Assembly: GCA_036277615.1 (NCBI GenBank)
Contig: DASUMQ010000154.1
Span: 1 to 6,547, forward strand
Source: RPQJ01 sp036277615
Lineage (GTDB): Bacteria > Pseudomonadota > Gammaproteobacteria > Steroidobacterales > Steroidobacteraceae
Reading direction: 5' to 3'
DNA: 6,547 nt
Shown here: positions 1 through 6,080 of the stretch, piece after piece
Position numbering within the stretch: the stretch's first letter is position 1
Layout: each line of letters opens with the position of its first letter
Program-made: the position numbers and the translations under genes
The notes under the pieces: model-generated
Told to the model about the DNA's origin: nothing
The model's input: the letters and a program-made list of their open reading frames with translations, nothing else
Databases searched by the model: none

Positions 1-35
1 GCGTCTGCTGATCGTCCCTGGAGACGATGAAGATC

Positions 36-68
36 ACGGCCGGGTGGCTACCGCCTCCCGGCCGTTTT
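36..68 (+). terminator. Intrinsic terminator of an upstream unit
   Basis: Arms ACGGCCGGG (36-44) and CCCGGCCGT (57-65) pair perfectly over 9 bp. After one T-T mismatch, GGC (46-48) pairs with GCC (53-55) around the tetraloop TACC. The right arm runs directly into TTTT (65-68). The G+C-rich stem and T-run point to Rho-independent termination on the + strand. It would end a gene mostly off the left edge. One frame open from base 1 stops with TGA at 28-30, just before the hairpin, and could be the last nine codons of that gene, but this is too short to recognise. The hairpin also insulates the hydrolase gene that starts at 149. Confidence 0.7.
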
Positions 69-148
69 CCGTTCTGGTCGGCAACCGCATGCGGTGCAGG
101 AGGATGTGATACTGCGGCGGCCCGAACTCCCTGAGGACCAAGCACGGC

Positions 149-2065
149 ATGGCCATCCGCCCGCAGACGTTGCAACCCGGAACATCTCGACTTGCGACGC
201 CTGCAGATCCGCGACTCGACTTGCGAGCGTCGAAGTTGCCCACCTTCGCAGTTTGCGTCCTCGTCCATCTGGCGTTGCTGGCACTGCCCGCAGCGGCCGG
301 CGCCACGCCGAGTGCTCTCGAGGCGCAGATGGAACAGGCGCTCCGCGAAGAAGGACTTTCCGGCGCTGTCTGGGCTCTGGTGGAGCCGGGACGGACATAC
401 GTCAACGGCGCCGGACACAGCGATGCGCGCTCGGCAGCACCGATGCGACCGGACCACCGGGTCCAGGTCGGTTCCGTCGGAAAAGTCGTGCTCGCCGTGG
501 GAATCCTGAGGCTCGTCACCGAGGGGCGGTTGTCATTGGAGACACCCGTGACCGAGTTGCTGCCCGAGTTGCCGCTGACGAACGCCTGGTCCAGGACGGA
601 TCCGGTGCGCGTGAAGCATCTGCTCGCGCACACGGCCGGACTCGACCACAGTCGCTTCTGGCAGGTGTTCAGCCTCGAACCCACGCCCGACACGCCGTTG
701 ATCGAATCGGTGCGCGGCGACTCGGCGCTGTTGCGCGTCCAGTCGCGTCCCGGCAGTCGCTATGCCTATTCGAATGTCGGCTACGCGCTGCTCGGAATGA
801 TCGTCGAATCAGTGACGGGCGCGAGGTACGAGCACTACCTCGACGAGCAGGTCCTCGCGCCGCTGGGCATGAACGACAGCACGTTTCGATTCGTGACCCA
901 GACCGGCCCGCACGGCGACCGGCGCCTCGCGATGGGCCATTTCGAGAAGGGGGCTCCGCAGGCGGCGGTTCCGATGTACCTGCGGCCCGCGGGCCAGTTC
1001 ACGACGACCGCGGCCGACATGGCCCGCCTGGCGCGCTTCCTGATGGGCGACGGCGCGATCGACGGCGAGCCGTTCGTGGCGCCCGCGTTGACGAGGGCGC
1101 TCGGCGAGCCACTCGGGACCGAGGCTTCGCTCGCCGGACTCTCCATCGGCCATGGCCTTGCGCTGGCGGGACGCGATCGACACGGGGTCTATGGCTGGTG
1201 CCATCCCGGCACCACGATCGGATTCGTGGCGATGTTCTGTGTCTACCCCGAGCACGGGCGGGCTTTCTTCGTCGGCACGAACACGGACAGCGAAACCGCC
1301 GACTATGATCGTCTGAATCGGCTCTTGATCGCGTCGCTGTCAATGCCGGGCCGCCCGAAAAAGATCGAACGAGCGTCCGCACCGCCGCCGGACGTCGAAG
1401 CATGGAATGGCTTCTACGTGCAGGTACCCCGCGCGATGTCCAGCCTTGCCTGGATCGACGACCTGTTCAACTTCGTACGGGCCGAGTGGGATGGCCGCGT
1501 GCTCCGACTGAGCACGTTGCAGGCGGACGAACGTGTGCTCGAGCCTGTCGGTGCGGGCCGGTTATTCAGGGCTGCGGACCGGGACGGTCCGTCACACGTC
1601 CTGCTCGTCGGGCCCGACGGCAAGCGCGTCATCAGCGACGGCCTGCACAGTTACGAGCGCACCTCCCTGGCCCGGCTCGTGTTCGGCTGGACGAGCACGG
1701 CAGTGGGCCTGCTGGGCCTGGGCTACGTGTTCATCGTCGGTGCGGTCCGCACGCTTCGGCGCCAAAGGTCGCGGCACGACCCGCTGTTCATACCCTTCAT
1801 CGGCGTGCTCGCCCTCGCCCTGCCGATCCCACTTTTTCTTGGACAGTCGTTCCTGCAGCTTGGCGACCGCACCGCGGCCAGCCTTGCGCTGGCGACCGTG
1901 ACCGCGGTCTTGCCCGCCACGTTGGTGATTGGCATGGTCCGTCAAGCAAAGGCGCTTCGCGGCAGCGTCTCGGGCGTGATCGATCTCACGATGCTGGCAG
2001 CTGCGTTGCAATGGCTCGTGGTGCTCGCCGCGGCCGGGCTCGTGCCTTTCCGGCTGTGGCAATGA
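149..2065 (+). CDS. Exported S12 serine hydrolase (class C beta-lactamase/PBP-like) with C-terminal membrane domain
   Basis: 638 residues. After a charged stretch of about 29 residues comes a hydrophobic segment (about 30-48) ending in small residues, with a possible signal peptidase cut after A52. The S12 motifs are all present and well spaced: S109-V-G-K112 (SxxK nucleophile and base), Y207-S-N209 (YxN) and H352-P-G354 (replacing KTG/HxG). 'LLAHTAGL' (158-165) is also typical of the family. Residues about 410-505 look like a small beta-rich accessory domain, as in Pab87-type peptidases. Four predicted membrane helices follow (about 508-534, 547-567, 578-597, 611-634), so the catalytic domain should face the periplasm. 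Known members are esterases, D-aminopeptidases, carboxypeptidases or beta-lactamases; the substrate here is unknown. The start is ATG 149 with a weak GAGGA at 133-137. TTG 236 is an alternative start that would put the signal segment at the very N-terminus. Family assignment is firm; function is not. Confidence 0.9.
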   Translation: MAIRPQTLQPGTSRLATPADPRLDLRASKLPTFAVCVLVHLALLALPAAAGATPSALEAQMEQALREEGLSGAVWALVEPGRTYVNGAGHSDARSAAPMRPDHRVQVGSVGKVVLAVGILRLVTEGRLSLETPVTELLPELPLTNAWSRTDPVRVKHLLAHTAGLDHSRFWQVFSLEPTPDTPLIESVRGDSALLRVQSRPGSRYAYSNVGYALLGMIVESVTGARYEHYLDEQVLAPLGMNDSTFRFVTQTGPHGDRRLAMGHFEKGAPQAAVPMYLRPAGQFTTTAADMARLARFLMGDGAIDGEPFVAPALTRALGEPLGTEASLAGLSIGHGLALAGRDRHGVYGWCHPGTTIGFVAMFCVYPEHGRAFFVGTNTDSETADYDRLNRLLIASLSMPGRPKKIERASAPPPDVEAWNGFYVQVPRAMSSLAWIDDLFNFVRAEWDGRVLRLSTLQADERVLEPVGAGRLFRAADRDGPSHVLLVGPDGKRVISDGLHSYERTSLARLVFGWTSTAVGLLGLGYVFIVGAVRTLRRQRSRHDPLFIPFIGVLALALPIPLFLGQSFLQLGDRTAASLALATVTAVLPATLVIGMVRQAKALRGSVSGVIDLTMLAAALQWLVVLAAAGLVPFRLWQ

Positions 2066-2074
2066 CCCGCCGAG

Positions 2075-4543
2075 CTACAGCCTGATCCGCTCGTTCTTCG
2101 GGTCGTACAGCGGTTTCAACGAAACGACGGCGGGATGACGCCGTCCGGCGATCTCCACTTCCCAGCGTCCCGCATCGAGATACGCCGCATCGACCGCGTC
2201 GGCGTTCCGTGGTTCGACCATCGCGAGACCGACGGCGCCGCCGAGCGTGTGGCCGTAGGAAGCGGCACGCACGTAACCGACCGGCACGCCATCACGCAGC
2301 ACGATCTCGGCGTGATACATCAGCGGCCCGGGATCCCTGACGAGCACTTGCACCAGCCGGCGCTTCAGCGGGCCGCGCGCCTTGCGCTCGAGCAGCGCGT
2401 CCTTGCCGAGGAAGCCGCCGGGTTTTTTCAGGTCCACCGCGAATCCGAGCCCGGTCTCGTACGGGTCGTCGGTGTTGTCGAGGTCGTGACCGTAGTCGCG
2501 GTAACCCTTTTCCATGCGCAGGCTGCCGAGCGCGCGCAGTCCCGCGTGCACGAGGCCGCGGCGAGCGCCCGCCTCGACGACCTGCTCGTAGACGTGCACT
2601 GCCTGCTCGGCCGGCACATAGAGTTCGTAACCGAGTTCGCCCACGTACGTGATGCGCACGCAGAGCACGCGCGCATAGCCGAGGTCGATTTCGCGAGCGG
2701 CGCGGAACGGAAACGCCGCGTCCGACAGGTCGACGCTCGTGAGCGACTGCAGCAGTTCGCGCGAGCGGGGTCCCTGCACGTTCAACTGCGCCACGCCCGA
2801 GGTCACGTCCGTGACGAACGCGTGTGCGTCGTCGGGAAGGTTGCGCCTCATCCACGCTTCGGCGTGCCGCACCATCGTGTCGGTGACGACGACGAAGAAC
2901 CTGTCCTCGGTCAGCTTCGTTACCGTCAGGTCGGCTTCGAGTCGACCCTCGCGGTTGAGCCACTGCGTGTACGTGATCTGGCCCGCCGCGCCGTCGACCT
3001 CGTTGGCGGAAATAAAGTTCAGGCACTTTCCGGCATCGCGCCCCTGGACGACAAACTTGCCCATGAACGACATGTCCATGACCACCACGCCTTCACGCGC
3101 CGCGCGGTGCTCACGCTCCCAGTGCGGCCACCACTGCTGGCGCTGCCACGAGAGTGGCCCGGGCTCCGGCGTCACGCCGTAGCCGGCATACCAGCCCGGC
3201 GACTCCCACCCGCTCGTCTCGACGAAATACGCGCCCTGCGCCGCGAGACGGTCGTGAAACGGCGACCGCCGCGCGCCGCGTGCGGTCTCGAGCGACTTGT
3301 ACGGGTAATGACACTTGTAGACCATGCCGAGCGACTCGACCGTGCGGGCGCGACGATAGTCGGGGTTCGCCTGGTACGGCAGCACGCGATTGACGTTCAT
3401 CGCGGTCACGTCGACGTCCGGCAGGCCGTGGACGATCCAGTGCGCCATCACGCGACCGAGGCCGCCGCCCGTCAGGATGCCGATCGAGTTGAGACCCGCG
3501 GCGACGAAGTATCCGCGCAGGTTCGGTGCCTCGCCCACGATCGGCAGCAAATCCGGTGTGAAGCTCTCCGGTCCACAAAAGAACTTCTTCATGCCGACCT
3601 GCGCCGTGACCGGCACGCGCGCCATGGCCGTCTCGAGATACGGGCCCATGCGATCCCAGTCCGGCTCGAGGTCGGCGAACGGAACGTCGGTCGGTGAGCG
3701 CTCGACCATCCACGGCGCACACTTCGGTTCGAACAGCCCGACCATCAGCCCCGCGCCTTCCTGGCGGTAATAGCCGTAGGCCGAAGGGTCCTCGAGCACC
3801 GGCATGTTCTGGGGCAGGTCCTTGATCGGCTCGGTGATCAGGTAGTAGTGCTCGGCCGCCTGGTTCGACAGTGCGACACCCGACGTCGCGGCGAATTCGC
3901 GTGCCCACAGCCCCGCACAATTCACCACGACGTCGCACTTGATGTCGCCGAGCGGTGTCGACACGCCGGCCACGCGCTCGTTCCTCTGCAGCACGCCGGT
4001 CGCAGGCACGCCCTCGAAGATCTTCACGCCGCGCAGGCGCGCGCCCTTCGCGAGCGCCATCGTCACGTCGACCGGATTCACGCGCCCGTCGTCCTTGACG
4101 TAGAAGCCGGCCTCGATGTCATCGACTTTCGCGAGCGGAAACAGGTCGCCGACCTCTCGAGCCGATAGCTCCAGCACGTCGACGCCGCAATAACGATTGA
4201 ACGCCGCGACGCGACGAAATTCCTCGAGCCGGTCCTGGTCGGCAGCCACCTCGATGAACCCGATCGGCATGAAGCCCGTGGCCTGGCCGGTCTCGGCCTC
4301 CAGTCGCGCAAACAGATCGCGTGTGTACTTGCGCAGCTCGGTGGACGTCTCGGACGTCGAACCGTAGGTCACCATGAGGCCGGCCGCGTGCCACGTCGTC
4401 CCGGCCGTGAGCTGGTGTCGCTCGAGCAGCACGATGTCCGTCCACCCCATCTGGGCGAGGTGGTACGCGGTGGACGTGCCGATGATGCCGCCGCCGACGA
4501 TGACGACGCGGGCGTGCTGCGGCAGGACGGGCGGGTTCGCCAT
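2075..4543 (-). CDS. Dimethylglycine/sarcosine dehydrogenase-type FAD protein with GcvT domain
   Basis: 822 residues, a full-length two-part enzyme. The N-terminal DAO-type FAD domain (about 12-370) has the dinucleotide motif G17-x-G19-x-x-G22 and acidic E41. It also has 'TTWHAAG' with H52, the position where dimethylglycine dehydrogenases attach FAD covalently. 'EHYYLITEP' (H232) and 'YYR' (258-260) resemble the active-site His and Tyr of Arthrobacter dimethylglycine oxidase. A short FAO_M linker (about 370-430) leads to a GCV_T folate domain (about 440-700). That domain has D538 in 'LEADLTVT', 'YVGELGYELYVP' (633-644) and 'LRMEKGYRDYGHD' (675-687). A GCV_T_C barrel ends the protein. Such enzymes demethylate dimethylglycine or sarcosine and pass the carbon to tetrahydrofolate as 5,10-methylene-THF; dehydrogenase forms pass electrons to ETF. 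No signal peptide is seen, so it should be cytoplasmic. ATG 4543 is preferred because GGAG (complement of 4551-4554) lies 7 bases upstream. An in-frame ATG at 4612 lacks a ribosome site. Exact substrate is unresolved. Confidence 0.92.
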   Translation of the reverse strand: MANPPVLPQHARVVIVGGGIIGTSTAYHLAQMGWTDIVLLERHQLTAGTTWHAAGLMVTYGSTSETSTELRKYTRDLFARLEAETGQATGFMPIGFIEVAADQDRLEEFRRVAAFNRYCGVDVLELSAREVGDLFPLAKVDDIEAGFYVKDDGRVNPVDVTMALAKGARLRGVKIFEGVPATGVLQRNERVAGVSTPLGDIKCDVVVNCAGLWAREFAATSGVALSNQAAEHYYLITEPIKDLPQNMPVLEDPSAYGYYRQEGAGLMVGLFEPKCAPWMVERSPTDVPFADLEPDWDRMGPYLETAMARVPVTAQVGMKKFFCGPESFTPDLLPIVGEAPNLRGYFVAAGLNSIGILTGGGLGRVMAHWIVHGLPDVDVTAMNVNRVLPYQANPDYRRARTVESLGMVYKCHYPYKSLETARGARRSPFHDRLAAQGAYFVETSGWESPGWYAGYGVTPEPGPLSWQRQQWWPHWEREHRAAREGVVVMDMSFMGKFVVQGRDAGKCLNFISANEVDGAAGQITYTQWLNREGRLEADLTVTKLTEDRFFVVVTDTMVRHAEAWMRRNLPDDAHAFVTDVTSGVAQLNVQGPRSRELLQSLTSVDLSDAAFPFRAAREIDLGYARVLCVRITYVGELGYELYVPAEQAVHVYEQVVEAGARRGLVHAGLRALGSLRMEKGYRDYGHDLDNTDDPYETGLGFAVDLKKPGGFLGKDALLERKARGPLKRRLVQVLVRDPGPLMYHAEIVLRDGVPVGYVRAASYGHTLGGAVGLAMVEPRNADAVDAAYLDAGRWEVEIAGRRHPAVVSLKPLYDPKNERIRL

Positions 4544-4750
4544 GGCCGGGCTCCGGACGAACGGATTCGAGCAATGCTGAGGGTGTCGCTCTTCTACTGC
4601 GCCACGCTGCATCGAACCGCAGTCGTGGGCAGGCGCGATTGTCTCAGACGGCGCGGCCGGTGAGGTACTGGGCGGCGCAGATGCGCGGGAAGGTGCGCGT
4701 CAACGGCCGCGGAATGAGCGTGGGCGATGGATTGCTTCAGCGTCGCCGGA
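4544..4750 (-). other. Intergenic leader of the flavoprotein gene, with coding-like tail
   Basis: This stretch lies between the flavoprotein start and the micro-ORF terminator. The only promoter-like string I see is an extended -10, TGAGACAAT (complement of 4638-4646), with no good -35; I rate it weak. Overlapping it, a minus-strand frame is open for 30 codons (4647-4736) between two TGA stops. Almost all its codons end in G or C, and it finishes '...RICAAQYLTGRAV'. It has no usable start and could be a decayed gene tail or chance. No RNA gene is seen. Confidence 0.2.
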
Positions 4751-4805
4751 AAATGACGGCCGGACACGAGCTCACGCGATCCATGCTGCTCGACGTCCGG
4801 CCGTC
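4751..4805 (-). terminator. Intrinsic terminator after the micro-ORF
   Basis: On the minus strand, arms GACGGCCGGAC and GTCCGGCCGTC (4795-4805 and 4755-4765) pair perfectly over 11 bp. The stem continues, after a small asymmetric bulge, with GCTCG/CGAGC (4788-4792 with 4767-4771) around a loop of about 16 bases. Directly after the stem the minus strand reads ATTTTCC, a short T-run. On the plus strand no T-run follows, so the orientation points to an end for leftward transcription. It begins 18 bases after the stop of the 24-codon ORF. The short T-run is the main weakness; an attenuator or small-RNA 3' end is an alternative. Confidence 0.55.
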
Positions 4806-4823
4806 CGCCTCGCGGCGCACGCT

Positions 4824-4898
4824 TCAGACTCCCGGCTGGAACTGCTGCACGAAGTAGAGCGCCACCGCCGTCAACATCACGATACCTACGATTTCCAT
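4824..4898 (-). CDS. Candidate 24-residue single-pass membrane miniprotein
   Basis: ATG (complement of 4896-4898) to TGA (4824-4826). The peptide starts 'MEIVGIVMLTAVALYFVQ' and ends 'QFQPGV'. It has one acidic residue at position 2, then a hydrophobic run of about 16 residues that could span the inner membrane, then a short polar tail. Translation signals are very good: AAGGAG (complement of 4906-4911) lies 7 bases before the ATG. After the first few codons nearly all codons end in G or C, as in neighbouring genes. A hairpin terminator follows 18 bases after the stop, so this could be a short single-gene transcript. The size and form recall small membrane subunits or regulators such as CydX or KdpF, but the sequence does not match those I know and no partner operon is adjacent. 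In-frame extension to a start near 5054 would add about 52 residues of unconvincing, low-complexity sequence. Function unknown. Confidence 0.55.
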   Translation of the reverse strand: MEIVGIVMLTAVALYFVQQFQPGV

Positions 4899-4905
4899 GG
4901 TCCTG

Positions 4906-4911
4906 CTCCTT
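4906..4911 (-). promoter_or_regulatory. Ribosome binding site of the micro-ORF
   Basis: The minus strand reads AAGGAG, then seven bases (CAGGACC), then ATG at 4898. This is a near-consensus Shine-Dalgarno site at ideal spacing, stronger than that of any neighbouring gene except the DUF1272 gene. It decides the start of the 24-codon ORF over longer in-frame alternatives. Confidence 0.65.
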
Positions 4912-4920
4912 GTTTCATCG

Positions 4921-4937
4921 ACGCCAACGACTGGCGT
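4921..4937. repeat. Small inverted repeat (hairpin) in the micro-ORF leader
   Basis: ACGCCA (4921-4926) and TGGCGT (4932-4937) are perfect 6-bp arms around the 5-base spacer ACGAC. It ends 22 bases upstream of the micro-ORF ATG and 9 bases from its ribosome site. It could be a leader-RNA hairpin that affects translation, or a short operator half-site pair. The short arms leave room for chance. Confidence 0.35.
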
Positions 4938-4990
4938 GATGCGAAGAATGAAGGGTCCATGTGAAGGAACAAGGTCTTTGCGACGACCGT

Positions 4991-5002
4991 TCGATGAATC
5001 GA
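4991..5002. repeat. 12-bp inverted repeat upstream of the micro-ORF
   Basis: TCGAT-GA-ATCGA, with 5-bp arms and a 2-base centre, lies about 92 bases upstream of the micro-ORF start, where a promoter or operator would be expected. It is A+T-richer than its surroundings. I could not find a convincing -35/-10 pair next to it, so a role as a regulator binding site is only a suggestion. Confidence 0.25.
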
Positions 5003-5051
5003 GTGCGGGTGACGACGAGGCGTTCGGCGCGGACGACGAAAATCGAAGCGC

Positions 5052-5076
5052 CACCCCGCACTGACGGCCGGGGGTG
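5052..5076 (-). terminator. Weak hairpin after the lipoprotein gene
   Basis: CACCCC (5052-5057) and GGGGTG (5071-5076) form a 6-bp G+C-rich stem with a 13-base loop, starting about 22 bases beyond the lipoprotein stop. The minus strand has a TTTT only about 10 bases after the stem, too far for a classical intrinsic terminator. It may aid Rho-dependent termination or 3'-end protection. Confidence 0.3.
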
Positions 5077-5098
5077 AAGTCCGCACCGCGATGCGACC

Positions 5099-5782
5099 TT
5101 AACGCAATGGCCGGCGAATCGACGTGTCGTCGCGCGGGCTTCGCGCCGGCGCGTCGTCTGAGCGCGGCCCGCGAGCCCGGGCCGGCGGCTCGACGTTGCG
5201 GCGCGATTCCGCGCGCGGCGGCGGGGTCGCCGGCGTCTGCGTGCGTGCGGGCGTGCGCACTTTGGGCGGTGCGCCGCCGGGGTTCGTTCCGGAGGGCACG
5301 GTCCTCAGGATGGCCGGGCTCGGTGCGGAACCGGCCGGCGAGCGGGCCTGGTCACGTTCCTCGAACAGCCTGCGTACGTCACGCAGCGGACGGTCGTTGC
5401 CGGGCTGCGGACGTCCGCCATTGCCGTCCCCGTCGTCAGTGTCGTCGTCCCGGCCGTCGTCATTCCTGCGGTCGCAGCGGCCGTCGCGGTTGTTGTCCCA
5501 GCAGTAGTGCCCCGGGTAATACGGGGCATAGCCGTACGCGGGATAGGGCAGCGGCACGCCGCTGCGATAATGGTACGGGTCGCGGTAATAGCTGCCGTAG
5601 TACCCCGAACCGTAGCCGTACCCGCCGCTGCCGTAGTAGTAGTACGGCGACGACGCTCCCGCCGAGCCGGAACCAGAGCTGTACGGGTCCGGCAATTCCC
5701 AGGGCTGGTACGAAATACAGCCCGCCGCGCCGGAGGTGGCGATCGCAGCAATCAGCGCGAACGAAACTCGACGAACGGCCAC
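5099..5782 (-). CDS. Low-complexity outer-membrane lipoprotein with EF-hand-like loop
   Basis: 227 residues from GTG 5782, chosen because GGAG (complement of 5791-5794) lies 8 bases upstream. GTG 5791 would add three residues but leaves no room for a ribosome site. A short Arg-containing n-region and hydrophobic segment lead to the lipobox-like 'GAAGC' with C22, and Ile at +2 favours outer-membrane sorting. The mature part has blocks of skewed composition. A Tyr/Gly/Ser-rich block (about 34-92) contains several YYYY/YYG runs. An Asp-rich block (96-121) opens with D96-x-N98-x-D100-G-x-x-D104, an EF-hand/dockerin-type calcium loop flanked by C94 and C103. A short charged, possibly helical 'RDVRRLFEERDQAR' (134-147) follows, then a Pro/Arg/Ala-rich tail with no evident fold. 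This suggests a mostly disordered surface or periplasmic lipoprotein. I do not recognise a named family. High Gly/Tyr/Pro content alone could mimic coding sequence, but the signal peptide, lipobox, start signals and promoter support a real gene. Confidence 0.75.
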   Translation of the reverse strand: MAVRRVSFALIAAIATSGAAGCISYQPWELPDPYSSGSGSAGASSPYYYYGSGGYGYGSGYYGSYYRDPYHYRSGVPLPYPAYGYAPYYPGHYCWDNNRDGRCDRRNDDGRDDDTDDGDGNGGRPQPGNDRPLRDVRRLFEERDQARSPAGSAPSPAILRTVPSGTNPGGAPPKVRTPARTQTPATPPPRAESRRNVEPPARARGPRSDDAPARSPRDDTSIRRPLR

Positions 5783-5823
5783 GGCATCCACTCCAATACG
5801 AGCCCATCCATGCGCTCGTGACG

Positions 5824-5852
5824 TAAGACCCTACGGGGAGGCGCAACGTTCC
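5824..5852 (-). promoter_or_regulatory. Candidate sigma-E (ECF-type) promoter of the lipoprotein gene
   Basis: On the minus strand GGAACGT (complement of 5846-5852) is followed, 17 bases after GAACGT, by TCTTA (complement of 5824-5828). The known RpoE consensus is GAACTT-N16/17-TCTGA; the match is 5/6 and 4/5. The predicted start of transcription would lie about 35 bases before GTG 5782. Envelope lipoproteins are common members of sigma-E regulons. No equally good sigma-70 pair is visible here. Confidence 0.4.
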
Positions 5853-6068
5853 GGTCGAGGTGAAAGATTTACCTGCAACGCGGCACGGCGCAATCCCGCC
5901 TGACCCCTGTAACGGATCGGACTCCGCACGGTTGACCCGCGCAGCCTGGACGTCGCGCCGAGCGCTTGCAGGGCTCAGAATTCGCAATCATCGGCGCTCG
6001 TCACTGCACAGAATCCGACGCCGCTCGTGGAGGCGGACCGATGGGCACTCTGGGCCGCGCACCGCGAC
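5853..6068. other. Divergent intergenic region, no gene seen
   Basis: This lies between the lipoprotein promoter and the DUF1272 gene. It should contain the rightward promoter for the DUF1272 and glycosylase genes. TTGACC (5932-5937) resembles a -35 box, but nothing like a -10 box follows at 16-18 bases. Frames open here lack ribosome sites and have no family character. No RNA gene or repeat is apparent. Confidence 0.3.
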
Positions 6069-6074
6069 GAGGGA
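6069..6074 (+). promoter_or_regulatory. Ribosome binding site of the DUF1272 gene
   Basis: GAGGGA, within the purine run GAGGGAGGGG (6069-6078), sits 6 bases before ATG 6081. It favours this start over an in-frame GTG at 6027. The DUF1272 family also typically begins with 'MLELRP', as this start gives. Confidence 0.65.
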
Positions 6075-6080
6075 GGGGCC

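Noticed and set aside
98..103. Perfect AGGAGG upstream of the hydrolase gene
   Set aside because: It lies 45 bases before ATG 149, and the hydrolase frame has a TGA at 107-109, so it cannot serve that gene; no convincing small ORF follows it.
94..1308. Long plus-strand frame overlapping the hydrolase, preceded by no separate ribosome site
   Set aside because: Arg-rich, domain-free translation in another frame of a gene whose catalytic motifs are intact; an artefact of high G+C.
2135..3697. 520-codon plus-strand frame opposite the flavoprotein gene
   Set aside because: His/Arg/Val-rich antisense frame with no family features; the minus-strand gene is intact and full length.
4639..4857. 72-codon plus-strand frame in the gap beside the flavoprotein gene
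   Set aside because: No ribosome site, Arg-rich, runs through both arms of the terminator hairpin and opposite the micro-ORF.
5631..5646. Short TAG/TAC-like microrepeat near 5631-5646
   Set aside because: Explained by the run of Tyr codons in the lipoprotein; too short to be a tandem-repeat locus.
5932..5960. TTGACC as the -35 of a rightward promoter for the DUF1272 gene
   Set aside because: No acceptable -10 box at 16-18 bases; the following sequence is G+C-rich.
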